Assembly: GCA_017521195.1 (NCBI GenBank)
Contig: JAFXGP010000132.1
Span: forward strand, 1 to 64,000
Length of the DNA: 64,000 nt
Reading direction: 5' to 3'
Origin: Lachnospiraceae bacterium
Lineage (GTDB): Bacteria; Bacillota; Clostridia; Lachnospirales; Lachnospiraceae
Shown here: piece after piece, positions 1-8,807 of the stretch
Layout: each line of letters begins with the position of its first letter
How positions within the stretch are numbered: position 1 is the stretch's first letter
Position numbers and translations under genes: made by a program
The notes under the pieces: model-generated
Told to the model about the DNA's origin: nothing
The model's input: the letters and a program-made list of their open reading frames with translations, nothing else
The model's database searches: none

Positions 1-96
1 CATAGCTGTTTTAACTTCGGATCTGATTGCTTTATTTCTTTCAGCTTTTGTTCTGTTAACTAAAATTCTTTTTTTTGCAGATTTAATGTTAGCCAA
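1..96 (-). CDS. rpsT: 30S ribosomal protein S20 (5' part only, runs off the window)
   Basis: Reading the minus strand from 96 down gives 32 codons starting (M)ANIKSAKKRILVNRTK, the characteristic basic N-terminus of S20, which binds 16S rRNA in the small subunit. The start codon is TTG, preceded by a perfect AGGAGGTG ribosome site (minus strand, 103-110) six bases upstream. A UUG start is also used by E. coli rpsT, where it takes part in autoregulation; whether that applies here is not shown. The remaining two thirds of the gene lie outside the window. It is divergent from gpr, as commonly seen in Firmicutes. Confidence 0.95.
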   Translation of the reverse strand, partial: MANIKSAKKRILVNRTKAERNKAIRSEVKTAM

Positions 97-186
97 GATC
101 TACACCTCCTAAATGTATATTGTGATTGTTAGTAAGTGTTACATCTAAGCCGGACACGGACGATTTGATGTAAACACGCGTATATT

Positions 187-215
187 ATTGTAGGATAAGA
201 ATACAAATATGTCAA
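187..215 (-). promoter_or_regulatory. sigma-A promoter of rpsT
   Basis: On the minus strand there is a perfect -35 TTGACA (210-215) and a -10 TACAAT (187-192) separated by 17 bases. Transcription would begin near 180, giving a leader of roughly 85 nt before the TTG start of rpsT, long enough to hold an S20-binding regulatory structure. Confidence 0.85.
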
Positions 216-260
216 TACAAAAATCAAAAGAAATTCCAAAAATTAGGAAATATTTTTTTC

Positions 261-293
261 GCATAAAAAGTAGGGGATTAATCAATGATAATA
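261..293 (+). promoter_or_regulatory. possible forespore (sigma-F/G type) promoter of gpr
   Basis: A GCATA box (261-265) is followed after 18 bases by AATGATAATA (284-293), which matches the AnAnTR half of the sigma-F/sigma-G -10 consensus but not its leading GG. gpr is forespore-expressed in Bacillus, so such a promoter is expected. The spacing is slightly long and the match incomplete. Confidence 0.4.
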
Positions 294-323
294 GCATAAA
301 AAAGTGAGTAAGGGGAGATAAAA

Positions 324-1256
324 ATGGCTTTTTTTCAGGCAAGAACAGACCTGGCATTGGAAGCAAGAGAATATGTGGAAAATGTCAATGGAGAACTTCG
401 GGGGATAATTGTAGACGAATACGAAAAGAAGGAAATAGGGGTATCAGTAACCAAGGTACAGATTACCACTAAGAATAGTGCTAAATTGTTAGGGAAACCG
501 AAGGGGACTTATATCACTTTGGAAGTGCCGGATTTGTGTCAATGTGGAGAAAATGGGGATGTGAGCGAAAACCATGAAAAAGTAGCAGCAGAAATCAGTG
601 AGCACTTAATACAATTACTTCCCCAGAAAAAGGAGAAACTTCAGGTGTTGGTGGTAGGTTTGGGAAATCGGGATGTAACCGCGGATGCTTTGGGGCCTGC
701 TGTGGCGGAGCATTTGAATATTTCACGTCATATGCTGCAGGAATTTGGAAGACTGGGGTTAGAAAAAAAGCAAGGTATTATTACCAGTTGTATTGTTCCC
801 GGTGTTATGGCAAAAACCGGAATGGAAACGGCGGAAATTGTAAAAGGAATTGTGAAAGAGACTACACCGGATGCAGTGATTGTCATAGATGCTCTGGCTT
901 CCAGAAGCACGAAAAGATTGAACCGTACCATACAAATCAGCAATACGGGAATTCATCCCGGTTCCGGCGTGGGAAATCATAGAAATGCTATTGATGAAGA
1001 AACTTTAGGGATACCTGTAATCGCCATAGGAGTACCTACTGTGGTGGATGCAGCTACCATTGTAGCTGATGCTTTGGAAAAAATGCATAAGGAGTTACAG
1101 GAAACCGCTTTTTTACAAGCCAGGGATAGTGTGGCTTTAAGCAGTCTCTACAATATGTATGTAACTGCCAAAGATATTGATTCTACCATAAAAAGAGTAA
1201 GCTTTACACTGGCAGAGGCTTTGAATATGACCTTTGAGAAGGAATTTGAGGAATAG
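324..1256 (+). CDS. gpr: Germination protease GPR (spore protease, peptidase family A25)
   Basis: This 310-residue protein has the family's usual length. It degrades the small acid-soluble proteins (SASP) that coat spore DNA, releasing amino acids during germination. It is made as an inactive zymogen in the forespore and autoprocesses near its N-terminus. Visible family signatures are GNRDVTADALGP, the VIDALASRS segment and IHPGSGVGNHR; the aspartates in the first two are the ones implicated in catalysis in this family. The ATG at 324 follows a GGGGAGA ribosome site. spoIIP lies immediately downstream, the order typical of Bacilli and Clostridia. Its presence shows the organism is, or descends from, an endospore former. 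Confidence 0.96.
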   Translation: MAFFQARTDLALEAREYVENVNGELRGIIVDEYEKKEIGVSVTKVQITTKNSAKLLGKPKGTYITLEVPDLCQCGENGDVSENHEKVAAEISEHLIQLLPQKKEKLQVLVVGLGNRDVTADALGPAVAEHLNISRHMLQEFGRLGLEKKQGIITSCIVPGVMAKTGMETAEIVKGIVKETTPDAVIVIDALASRSTKRLNRTIQISNTGIHPGSGVGNHRNAIDEETLGIPVIAIGVPTVVDAATIVADALEKMHKELQETAFLQARDSVALSSLYNMYVTAKDIDSTIKRVSFTLAEALNMTFEKEFEE

Positions 1257-1304
1257 CGAAGGTATATCGATAGGATTACCATAGATTTTTACGGATGAGT
1301 ACAG

Positions 1305-1333
1305 TCATAAACGTAAATTACAAAACATATACT
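1305..1333 (+). promoter_or_regulatory. sigma-E-like promoter of spoIIP
   Basis: TCATAA (1305-1310), then 15 bases, then CATATACT (1326-1333), closely resembles the mother-cell sigma-E consensus. The predicted start of transcription falls essentially at the spoIIP ATG (1339), so the mRNA would have almost no leader. No Shine-Dalgarno sequence is seen before that ATG. Confidence 0.5.
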
Positions 1334-1338
1334 TGTCT

Positions 1339-2499
1339 ATGGGAAAAAGAACTGTTTTTTCAAAAATAAAAAAATGCATTGTCTTTTTGTTGGTATTGTT
1401 AGTTTTTGTGGCGTCTGTAAAGGGTGAAAACAGAATAAATTTGCAGGAATTTTTTCAAGCGGGAAAGACTCATATAAAAAACGGTATTACCGAGAGAATG
1501 CTATATAGTCAGTCAGTGATATTGGGGATTTTGCCGGAACAGAATAATCCGTGGCAGAATTCTCAAGTGGCCACAAGGGTGGAAGGGTTTCTGCCATTTG
1601 AGGAAGATGAGATATTTATATTTCCGGAAGATTCCATGGAAGAGGCTTTTCGACAGGAGAATGAACAGGCAATCTCCGGAACAAAAGAAGAAGTATTGTT
1701 AAGTAAAGGGTTCGTTCCGGCAGAAAAAAAACAGAGGATTATAAAGAAAGAAGATTATAAAGAATTGGCGGAACTGGTGAAAGGTTTTTATACAGTAGAT
1801 CCCACCACTTCTGTGGATGAATCTCTTTTGAATATAGAGGATTTATTATCTGTTAATTGTGCCATAAATAAGGAAACAGCAGGACCACAGATTTTGTTAT
1901 ATCATACCCATTCCCAAGAAGGTTTTGCGGACAGTAGACCAGGAGCAGAAAAAGATACCATTTTAGGAGCAGGTGAAATTTTGGCTGAATATTTGGAGAA
2001 GTATGGATTTCAAGTATATCACCACAAGGAGAAATATGATGTGGAAAGCAGGGATTATGCTTATTCCAATGCACTGCCCGAGATAGAACAACTTTTGAAA
2101 GATAATCCGGGAATTAAAGTGGTGATTGATTTACATAGGGATGCCGTAGCCGAAGATACGAAATTAATCACACAGATTCAGGGAAGGGAAATGGCTAAGG
2201 TCATGTTTTTTAATGGGTTGGGAAGAACGAAAGCCAATGGGGAAATCTCCTATCTGAAGAATCCCTATTTAAAGGAAAATCTGGCTTTTTCTTTTCAGAT
2301 GAAAATGGCTTGCGATGAGTATTATCCCGGTTTTGCCAGAAATATATATTTGCGGGCATATCGTTATAATATGCATCTTTGTCCTAAAACTTTGTTAATT
2401 GAGTTGGGAGCTCAAACCAACACCAAAGAAGAAATTGCCAATGCTCTGGAACCTTTGGCACATGTGTTATCTATGGTATTATCGGGAGAATATTTATAA
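1339..2499 (+). CDS. spoIIP: Stage II sporulation protein P (peptidoglycan amidase/endopeptidase)
   Basis: SpoIIP works with SpoIID and SpoIIM to thin septal peptidoglycan and drive engulfment of the forespore. The protein has 386 residues with an N-terminal membrane anchor (about residues 14-29, hydrophobic run after KIKK) and an extracytoplasmic SpoIIP/amidase domain. Candidate zinc ligands and catalytic residues are H189 and H191 in YHTHSQEG, H266 in VVIDLHRDA and E355 in LLIELGAQ. The ATG at 1339 lacks a ribosome site, and a sigma-E-like -10 ends six bases before it. A TTG six bases upstream (1333) and an ATG at 1375 are alternative starts, also without good ribosome sites. It follows gpr by 82 bases. 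Confidence 0.93.
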   Translation: MGKRTVFSKIKKCIVFLLVLLVFVASVKGENRINLQEFFQAGKTHIKNGITERMLYSQSVILGILPEQNNPWQNSQVATRVEGFLPFEEDEIFIFPEDSMEEAFRQENEQAISGTKEEVLLSKGFVPAEKKQRIIKKEDYKELAELVKGFYTVDPTTSVDESLLNIEDLLSVNCAINKETAGPQILLYHTHSQEGFADSRPGAEKDTILGAGEILAEYLEKYGFQVYHHKEKYDVESRDYAYSNALPEIEQLLKDNPGIKVVIDLHRDAVAEDTKLITQIQGREMAKVMFFNGLGRTKANGEISYLKNPYLKENLAFSFQMKMACDEYYPGFARNIYLRAYRYNMHLCPKTLLIELGAQTNTKEEIANALEPLAHVLSMVLSGEYL

Positions 2500-2507
2500 G
2501 AAAATAA

Positions 2508-2536
2508 TTGTTTCCAAAAGAAAAATAGTGTATATT
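2508..2536 (+). promoter_or_regulatory. sigma-A-type promoter for the ECF transporter genes
   Basis: TTGTTT (2508-2513), a 17-base spacer and TATATT (2531-2536) lie about 70 bases before the start of the UPF0397 gene. No riboswitch fold is recognisable in the short leader. Confidence 0.5.
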
Positions 2537-2607
2537 ATATTGTGTATGTACTTCTATTGATAATTAAGCGATAGGGTACAAATTGTGATTTACATAGGAG
2601 GATAGAT

Positions 2608-3165
2608 ATGGAAAACAAAAATCAATTATCCATTAAAAGTATTGTAGCTATAGGTATTGGTGCAGCTCTTTTCTTCGTGTTGGGAAGATTTGTTGCCATT
2701 CCAAGTCCGGTGCCAAACACAACCATTAATATTCAGTATGGTATTTTAGGTGTATTTTGTGTTATTTATGGTCCGGTAGTAGGTATTTTAAGTGGATTTA
2801 TTGGTCATACTTTAATCGATTTATCTTGGGGATCTCCTTGGTGGAGCTGGATTATTGCTTCTGCAGTATTCGGTTTGATTGTTGGTTTTGCAAAAAAATC
2901 CATCAACATCGAATCCGGTAATTTTGGCGGAAAACAGATTGCAGCATTTAACATTTTCCAGGTGGTTGGACATCTGGTAGCATGGGCTGTAGTTGCACCG
3001 GTTCTTGATATTTTGATTTATAATGAACCAATAGAAAAATTATTTGCGCAGGGTGCATTTGCGGCAGTATCAAATAGTGTTTCTACAGCAATTGTCGGAA
3101 CTATTATTTTATTAGCTTATTCAAAAACAAGAACAAAAGAAGGCAGCCTTAACAAAGAAAACTAA
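2608..3165 (+). CDS. ECF transporter substrate-binding S component, UPF0397 family
   Basis: This 185-residue integral membrane protein has about five to six hydrophobic helices. Its N-terminus (SIKSIVAIGIGAALFFVLGR) and internal LSWGSPWWSWIIAS segment are hallmarks of UPF0397, annotated in databases as a riboflavin-type ECF S component. The S component binds the vitamin and docks on the EcfT/ATPase module encoded just downstream. The substrate cannot be read from sequence; riboflavin or a thiamine precursor are the usual suggestions. It has a strong AGGAGG ribosome site, and a GC-rich hairpin follows immediately, separating it from the ATPase gene. Confidence 0.88.
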   Translation: MENKNQLSIKSIVAIGIGAALFFVLGRFVAIPSPVPNTTINIQYGILGVFCVIYGPVVGILSGFIGHTLIDLSWGSPWWSWIIASAVFGLIVGFAKKSINIESGNFGGKQIAAFNIFQVVGHLVAWAVVAPVLDILIYNEPIEKLFAQGAFAAVSNSVSTAIVGTIILLAYSKTRTKEGSLNKEN

Positions 3166-3167
3166 AA

Positions 3168-3207
3168 AGAGCGGGGTTGTAGTGTGTCTGCAACCCCGTT
3201 CTTAAGT
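3168..3207 (+). terminator. GC-rich hairpin between ECF S gene and ATPase gene (attenuator-like)
   Basis: GCGGGGTTG and CAACCCCGT form a strong stem (about 3171-3200) starting six bases after the S-component stop. The tail CTTAAGTTCTT is only modestly T-rich, so readthrough into the ATPase gene is likely. The arrangement would yield more S component than energising module. Confidence 0.6.
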
Positions 3208-3272
3208 TCTTGATTAAAAAACTATGTAAATCCAAAAGATTAACTTTTGTTTTAGATAACAGGGGAAGAAGA

Positions 3273-4994
3273 TTGAAAGAAACGATTATCGAATTTAAAA
3301 ATTTTGGTTATAAATATCGTTCACAGGCAGAACCTACGGTAACCGACATTAATCTTAAGATTGGTAAGGGAGAACGGATTATTATTGTAGGACCTTCCGG
3401 ATGTGGTAAGAGTACTCTGGCCCATTGTCTCAATGGATTGAATCCTTTTAGTTATCCGGGAGAAATTATCGGAAGTTTGAAAATATGCGGACATGAATCC
3501 AAAGATATGGGGATTTTTGGGTTAAGCAAATTTGTAGGAACGGTTTTACAGGACACAGACGGACAATTTATCGGAATGACTGTGTTGGAGGATATTGCTT
3601 TTGCCATGGAAAATGATATGGTAGAGCAGGAAGAATTGAAAAAACGTACCTTACAGGCAGCAGATAAAGTGTATTTGTTGGACAAGATAGAAAGTGCTCC
3701 TCATGATTTATCGGGAGGACAAAAACAAAGAGTTTCCCTTGCGGGGGTTCTGGTTAACAAAGTGCCAATTCTGATGTTTGATGAACCCTTGGCCAACCTG
3801 GATCCTGCCAGTGGTAAAAAAGCCATAGAATTGATTGATGAGATACAAAAAGAGACAGATACCACAGTAGTTATCATTGAACACCGTCTGGAAGATGCAC
3901 TTTATATGGGTGCGGACAGGATAATTTTGATGGTGGATGGTAAAATTGTAAGCGATACCACACCAAGTGAATTGTTTGCTTCTGACAGATTGGCGGAAGC
4001 AGGAATACGTGAGCCTCTTTACATTACTGCGTTGAAGTACGCAGGAGTAAAATTGGAAAAGAATATGTCTTTACAGAGAATTCAGGAACTGAAGTTATCT
4101 GATGAACAGAAAGAACTGGTAAAAATGTGGTTTTATCAGGAAAAGTGGGAGCAGATAAAAGAACATACCAAGAAATTGTTATCTGTAGAGAAACTTAGTT
4201 TTGGTTATACGGAAAAAGCCTATAATCTGTCAGATGTTTCCTTTGATGTATACGAGGGTGAAATGACAGGAATTGTGGGAAAAAACGGAGCAGGTAAATC
4301 TACCTTGGCAAAATTGCTTTGCGGTTTTGAAAAACAAAATAAGGGAATTATTTGTCTGGAAGGAAAAGATATTTCAGAAGACAATATCAAAGAAAGAGCC
4401 AAGACCATCGGTTATGTAATGCAAAATCCTAACCAGATGATTAGTAAACCTATGATTTTTGAAGAGGTGGCACTTTCTTTGGAAGTGGCACATTTGCCGA
4501 AAGAAGAAATTGAAGAAAGAGTGCATAAAGCGTTAAAAGTATGTGGTTTGTATGAATTCCGTAATTGGCCTATATCAGCTCTTAGTTACGGTCAGAAAAA
4601 ACGTGTTACTATTGCTAGTATCCTGGTGCAGAATCCAAAGATTTTGATTTTGGACGAGCCTACAGCAGGTCAGGACTTCAGACATTATACCGAAATTATG
4701 GAATTTCTAAAGGAACTAAATAAGCAGGGAATCACGGTGCTTATGATTACCCATGATATGCATCTGCTATTGGAATACACTAACCGCAGTCTGGTATTCT
4801 CAGATGGTCATTTGATTGCAGATACCACTCCTGTGGAGTTGTTTGCTGATAAAGATTTGTTAGAAGACGCCAATTTAAAAGAGACATCCTTGTTTGAACT
4901 GGCGAATATGTGCGGTTTGCCGCCAAAGGAATTTATTCACAAGTTTATTATCTATGACAGGAACTTGCGAAGCAGAAGGGAGGAAGTATCATGA
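3273..4994 (+). CDS. ECF transporter double ATPase (fused EcfA/EcfA')
   Basis: The protein carries two complete ABC ATPase domains in one 573-residue chain. Domain 1 (about residues 5-250) has GPSGCGKST, LSGGQKQR and LMFDEP; domain 2 (about 310-550) has GKNGAGKST, LSYGQKKR and LILDEP. It hydrolyses ATP to power uptake by the S and T components flanking it. I chose the TTG at 3273 because AGGGGAAG sits just upstream and the family sequence (KETIIEFKNFGYKY) begins there; an in-frame TTG at 3210 would add 21 unsupported residues overlapping the hairpin region. The gene overlaps ecfT by four bases (ATGA), so translation is probably coupled. Confidence 0.92.
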   Translation: MKETIIEFKNFGYKYRSQAEPTVTDINLKIGKGERIIIVGPSGCGKSTLAHCLNGLNPFSYPGEIIGSLKICGHESKDMGIFGLSKFVGTVLQDTDGQFIGMTVLEDIAFAMENDMVEQEELKKRTLQAADKVYLLDKIESAPHDLSGGQKQRVSLAGVLVNKVPILMFDEPLANLDPASGKKAIELIDEIQKETDTTVVIIEHRLEDALYMGADRIILMVDGKIVSDTTPSELFASDRLAEAGIREPLYITALKYAGVKLEKNMSLQRIQELKLSDEQKELVKMWFYQEKWEQIKEHTKKLLSVEKLSFGYTEKAYNLSDVSFDVYEGEMTGIVGKNGAGKSTLAKLLCGFEKQNKGIICLEGKDISEDNIKERAKTIGYVMQNPNQMISKPMIFEEVALSLEVAHLPKEEIEERVHKALKVCGLYEFRNWPISALSYGQKKRVTIASILVQNPKILILDEPTAGQDFRHYTEIMEFLKELNKQGITVLMITHDMHLLLEYTNRSLVFSDGHLIADTTPVELFADKDLLEDANLKETSLFELANMCGLPPKEFIHKFIIYDRNLRSRREEVS

Positions 4995-5818
4995 GTACGG
5001 CCTTGTCTTATGTGGAAAGAGATTCCGTGATTCACCAGATGACAGGAACTACCAAATTGTTCTTTTTCCTGTTTTGGAGTGTTGCGGCTATGATTACTTA
5101 CGATACCAGAGTTCTGGTAGGTATGTTTCTGTTTGGATGCGTATTGTTTAAAATATCCAAGTTGAAATGGAAGGAAATCAGTTTCGCCTTAATTTTTATG
5201 TTTACATTAATGGCAATTAATATTGTGGGAATCTATGTTTTTGCTCCGGAACAGGGAGTGGAGATTTACGGAACCAGACATGTGGTGGCAGAACTGTTTT
5301 GGAGATATTCCATAACTTTGGAACAGCTGTTTTATATGTTCAATTTCCTGATGAAATATATGGCAGTAATTCCTATAGCATTGTTATTTATTATGACTAC
5401 AAATCCCAGCGAATTTGCAGCCAGTATGAATAAAATCGGAATCAGTTACCGTGTTGGTTATTCAGTAGCAATAGCTTTGCGTTATATTCCGGATATTCAA
5501 AGGGATTATCGGGAAATCAGTCAGGCACAGCAGGCAAGAGGAATCAGTCTTGGAAAAGATGAGAAGACTCTGGATAGGATTAAGAATTCAGCAGCAATTC
5601 TTTTCCCGCTGGTATTATCCAGTATACAAAGAATAGAAACGATTTCCAATGCCATGGAATTAAGGGGCTTTGGAAAACATAAAAAAAGAACTTGGATTAT
5701 GGCAAAACCTATGGGAAAAAGGGATTATGTAGGAATTGTGCTAAGTATTGCAATTCTTGCAGTATCGGTCGCCATGATTATTGTTAATGGGGGAAGATAC
5801 TATAATCCATTTATATAA
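4991..5818 (+). CDS. ecfT: ECF transporter T component (EcfT, membrane scaffold)
   Basis: This 275-residue membrane protein has hydrophobic segments near residues 20-60, 70-95, 115-140 and 245-265. The cytoplasmic coupling helices carry the family motif with conserved Ala-Arg-Gly (QAQQARGISLG, about residues 178-188) and a second MELRGFG motif (about 220), which contact the ATPases. It completes the S-A-T transporter set. Its ATG lies inside the end of the ATPase gene behind a GGGAGGAAG ribosome site. Confidence 0.92.
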   Translation: MSTALSYVERDSVIHQMTGTTKLFFFLFWSVAAMITYDTRVLVGMFLFGCVLFKISKLKWKEISFALIFMFTLMAINIVGIYVFAPEQGVEIYGTRHVVAELFWRYSITLEQLFYMFNFLMKYMAVIPIALLFIMTTNPSEFAASMNKIGISYRVGYSVAIALRYIPDIQRDYREISQAQQARGISLGKDEKTLDRIKNSAAILFPLVLSSIQRIETISNAMELRGFGKHKKRTWIMAKPMGKRDYVGIVLSIAILAVSVAMIIVNGGRYYNPFI

Positions 5819-5842
5819 AATATTTAATAAACGGAGGAATCT

Positions 5843-7657
5843 ATGTCAACAATAGATCAGAGCAAAATAAGAAATTTCTGCATTGTGGCGCATATTGACC
5901 ACGGTAAGTCTACGTTAGCAGACCGAATCATCGAACATACAGGTCTTCTTACCAGTAGAGAAATGCAGGCCCAGGTCTTAGATAACATGGAACTGGAAAG
6001 AGAAAGAGGAATTACCATCAAAGCCCAGACAGTACGTACTATTTATAAGGCAAAAGATGGAGAAGAATATATTTTCAACTTGATTGATACTCCCGGACAC
6101 GTAGACTTTAACTATGAAGTAAGCCGTGCCCTGGCAGCCTGTGACGGAGCAATTTTGGTGGTGGATGCGGCTCAGGGAATTGAAGCTCAGACCCTTGCCA
6201 ACGTATACCTTGCGTTAGACCATGATTTGGATGTATTCCCGGTCATAAATAAGATTGATTTGCCAAGTGCAAGACCGGATTGGGTAAAAAATGAAATTGA
6301 AGATGTGATAGGAATTGAAGCTCAGGATGCCCCCTTGATTAGTGCGAAAAACGGACTGAATATTGAAGAGGTTCTGGAGGCTATTGTGGAAAAAATTCCG
6401 GCTCCTAAGGGGGATGTGAATAATCCTCTTCAGGCATTGATTTTTGACTCTCTGTATGACCCATACAAAGGAGTTATTGTATTCTGCCGTATTATGGAAG
6501 GTAGTGTACGCAAAGGTACTCCGATTAAAATGATGGCTACCGGTGCTACTGCAGAAGTTGTGGAAGTAGGATACTTTGGGGCAGGACAGTTTATTCCTTG
6601 TGAAGAGTTAACTGCAGGTACAGTAGGGTATATTACAGCTTCTATTAAAAATGTAAAAGATACAGCAGTAGGGGATACCATTACGGATGCTTCTAATCCT
6701 TGTGCAAAGCCTTTGCCGGGATACAAAAAAGTAAACTCTATGGTATATTGCGGAATGTATCCGGCGGATGCTGCAAAATATACGGACCTTCGAGATGCCT
6801 TGGAAAAATTACAGTTAAACGATGCATCCTTGCATTTTGAACCGGAAACATCTATTGCGTTAGGTTTTGGTTTCCGTTGTGGATTCTTGGGATTATTACA
6901 TTTGGAAATTATTCAGGAGAGATTAGAGAGAGAATACAATCTTGACTTAGTAACCACTGCACCGGGGGTTATTTACCGTGTGCATAAGAACGATGGGGAG
7001 ATGATTGAACTCACCAATCCTTCTAACTTACCGGATCCAACTGAAATTGCTTATATGGAAGAACCGATTGTAACTGCAGAAATCATGGTTACCAGTGAAT
7101 TTATCGGTGCCATTATGGGACTTTGTCAGGAAAGACGTGGTGTTTATCTCGGTATGGAATATATTGAAGAAACAAGAGCAGTTCTTAGATATGAGCTTCC
7201 GTTGAATGAGATTATTTATGATTTCTTCGATGCATTGAAATCCCGTTCCAAAGGATATGCATCCTTTGATTATGAGATGAAAGGTTATGAACAGTCTGAA
7301 CTTGTGAAATTGGATATTCTTATCAATAAAGAAGAAGTAGATGCTTTATCTTTCATTGTGCATAAAGAAAGTGCCTATGAACGCGGACGTAAGATTTGTG
7401 AAAAGATGAAAGAGGAAATTCCAAGACACCTCTTTGAAATTCCGATTCAGGCAGCCATCGGCGGAAAAGTTATTGCCAGAGAAACTGTAAAAGCAGTGCG
7501 TAAAGACGTTCTTGCAAAATGTTACGGTGGTGACATTACCCGTAAGAAGAAACTGTTAGAGAAACAGAAAGAAGGAAAGAAGAGAATGCGTCAGGTAGGA
7601 AATGTGGAGATTCCGCAGAAAGCCTTTATGAGTGTTCTAAAACTGGATGAAAATTAA
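5843..7657 (+). CDS. lepA: Elongation factor 4 (LepA), ribosome back-translocating GTPase
   Basis: At 604 residues it matches the normal LepA length. GTPase motifs are [13 protein letters not shown] (G1), the DTPGHVDF segment (G3) and NKIDLP (G4). The LepA-specific C-terminal domain ends [23 protein letters not shown], a near-invariant tail. LepA acts on paused ribosomes at the membrane and aids 30S assembly. Translation starts at ATG 5843 after ACGGAGGAA. It follows the ECF genes by 24 bases and precedes a small membrane-protein gene by 18 bases, so these may be cotranscribed. Confidence 0.97.
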   Translation: MSTIDQSKIRNFCIVAHIDHGKSTLADRIIEHTGLLTSREMQAQVLDNMELERERGITIKAQTVRTIYKAKDGEEYIFNLIDTPGHVDFNYEVSRALAACDGAILVVDAAQGIEAQTLANVYLALDHDLDVFPVINKIDLPSARPDWVKNEIEDVIGIEAQDAPLISAKNGLNIEEVLEAIVEKIPAPKGDVNNPLQALIFDSLYDPYKGVIVFCRIMEGSVRKGTPIKMMATGATAEVVEVGYFGAGQFIPCEELTAGTVGYITASIKNVKDTAVGDTITDASNPCAKPLPGYKKVNSMVYCGMYPADAAKYTDLRDALEKLQLNDASLHFEPETSIALGFGFRCGFLGLLHLEIIQERLEREYNLDLVTTAPGVIYRVHKNDGEMIELTNPSNLPDPTEIAYMEEPIVTAEIMVTSEFIGAIMGLCQERRGVYLGMEYIEETRAVLRYELPLNEIIYDFFDALKSRSKGYASFDYEMKGYEQSELVKLDILINKEEVDALSFIVHKESAYERGRKICEKMKEEIPRHLFEIPIQAAIGGKVIARETVKAVRKDVLAKCYGGDITRKKKLLEKQKEGKKRMRQVGNVEIPQKAFMSVLKLDEN

Positions 7658-7675
7658 TAGTAGGAGGAAATTAAA

Positions 7676-8014
7676 ATGGATTATTTTGGAGTATTTATGT
7701 TAGCATGGGGAGCTTATACATTAGGGCAGATGCATGTTATGAAAAAAAAGGGGACAATTCCAAAAGGAGTTATGGTTAGTAAAAAGGCAACGATTCCAAA
7801 TAATGCGGACGTAGCAGGTTTTATTCGGAATATGTATTGGAAGGGAATGGTATTAGGATGTTTGGGCTGCATCATGGGTATTTCTGACATGGTAAAGCTT
7901 AGTTATCCTCAGCCACAGATTGTAACAATTATTGTTTATTGTGTATTTTTTGCTTCATTGGCTGTTTTTGGTATATGTTTGAAAAAAGCGCAGAAGAAGT
8001 TTTTACATATATAG
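7676..8014 (+). CDS. Small membrane protein of unknown function
   Basis: This 112-residue protein has a hydrophobic N-terminus (about residues 3-20), a basic middle (KKKGTIPKGVMVSKK) and two further hydrophobic segments (about 55-75 and 82-102). I do not recognise a family. A TAGGAGGA ribosome site precedes the ATG. It sits 18 bases behind lepA and ends at a strong bidirectional terminator, so it is probably the last gene of the lepA unit. Confidence 0.7.
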   Translation: MDYFGVFMLAWGAYTLGQMHVMKKKGTIPKGVMVSKKATIPNNADVAGFIRNMYWKGMVLGCLGCIMGISDMVKLSYPQPQIVTIIVYCVFFASLAVFGICLKKAQKKFLHI

Positions 8015-8070
8015 GTTAATTGTGTTGATTAGAGAAAAATAAGATAAAGTACATCGAAAACGAAATAAAA

Positions 8071-8120
8071 ACTTCTCGATTTGTTCCTGTAAAATAAGGG
8101 AATGAGTCGAGAAGTTTTTT
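8071..8120. terminator. Bidirectional rho-independent terminator
   Basis: ACTTCTCGA (8071-8079) pairs with TCGAGAAGT (8107-8115), with a small CCT/AGG inner stem. The hairpin is followed by TTTTTT on the plus strand and, read from the other side, by a T-run as well. It ends the lepA unit and the convergent lipoprotein gene. Confidence 0.85.
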
Positions 8121-8127
8121 GTTATTT

Positions 8128-8451
8128 TTATGGTTCACCGGTTTTCGGTCCTTCTGTGGCCAAAGGTTCTTTAGGCACCTCTTCTTTCATAGATTCGGAT
8201 TCTACTGTAGTTGTAGCAGGTTCTGTTTCTTCAAGAATTGTTTCTTCTGATATTTCAACAGAAGGTGTTTCAATTTTTCCCATTTGTTCGGCAGGAAGTT
8301 TAAAGGTATAAGTACCAGAATCAGAAGCTGTTACGGGAATAGATTTTCCGTGCTGATCATTGATATAGGATGTTTCATTTTTGCAAGCTGTTAGAAGAAA
8401 TCCTGCCATAATTAGGATAGTCAAAAAGGATATAAGTTTATGAAATTTCAT
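8128..8451 (-). CDS. Small secreted lipoprotein of unknown function
   Basis: The 107-residue product has a classic lipoprotein signal: MKFHK, a hydrophobic core, then lipobox LLTAC with the modified Cys at residue 23. The mature part contains a short beta-rich stretch (SGTYTFKLPAEQ) and a low-complexity tail rich in E, T and P (about residues 65-107). No family is recognised. A GGAGGAA ribosome site lies seven bases before the ATG. It is convergent with the lepA unit and divergent from the accessory region. Confidence 0.75.
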   Translation of the reverse strand: MKFHKLISFLTILIMAGFLLTACKNETSYINDQHGKSIPVTASDSGTYTFKLPAEQMGKIETPSVEISEETILEETEPATTTVESESMKEEVPKEPLATEGPKTGEP

Positions 8452-8655
8452 GAAAAGTTCCTCCGCTAAAATCTATGTATTTATAAAGAAATTTGTTTAT
8501 GTATGCAAGCAATCGGCGAAAAATTGTAAATTTGATTGATTCTGAATAGTTATATTTTATTAACATTATAAAAGATTAAGTTTTATATTACAAGAGAGAT
8601 CGGCATCCTGTATTGACAATGTGTTAAGAGCTTACTTTTAAGTACAAAAAAAGTG

Positions 8656-8711
8656 AGTTTCGGACATTAATTGTGTGAAAATTATTCATATTGTGATAAA
8701 ATTAATATATT
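8656..8711 (+). promoter_or_regulatory. Regulon-type promoter of the first AAA+ ATPase gene (copy 1 of 3)
   Basis: The 8452-8807 interval holds no gene. Within it AGTTTCGGACATTAATTG (8656-8673) precedes a weak -10 (TAAAAT, 8697-8702, or TATATT, 8706-8711) with no -35 hexamer at the right place. The same element recurs before the GNAT gene and the histidine kinase gene at the same 40-41 bp distance from the -10, which implies an activator-dependent promoter. A TTGACA at 8613-8618 further upstream has no good -10 partner. Confidence 0.55.
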
Positions 8712-8807
8712 ATGAAATAAAATGCGATAAGAGTTGAAAGCTAGCATTAGAACACAGTAGTTTAACTTTGAATAGTTACAAAATAATATAGAATGTGGGG
8801 CATATTT

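Noticed and set aside
97..323. A small gene on the minus strand between rpsT and gpr (145-366)
   Set aside because: It overlaps the mapped rpsT promoter and the gpr start, and has no ribosome site or recognisable sequence.
3210..3272. Upstream TTG start (3210) for the double ECF ATPase
   Set aside because: No ribosome site; the added 21 residues are unlike the family. TTG 3273 has AGGGGAAG before it.
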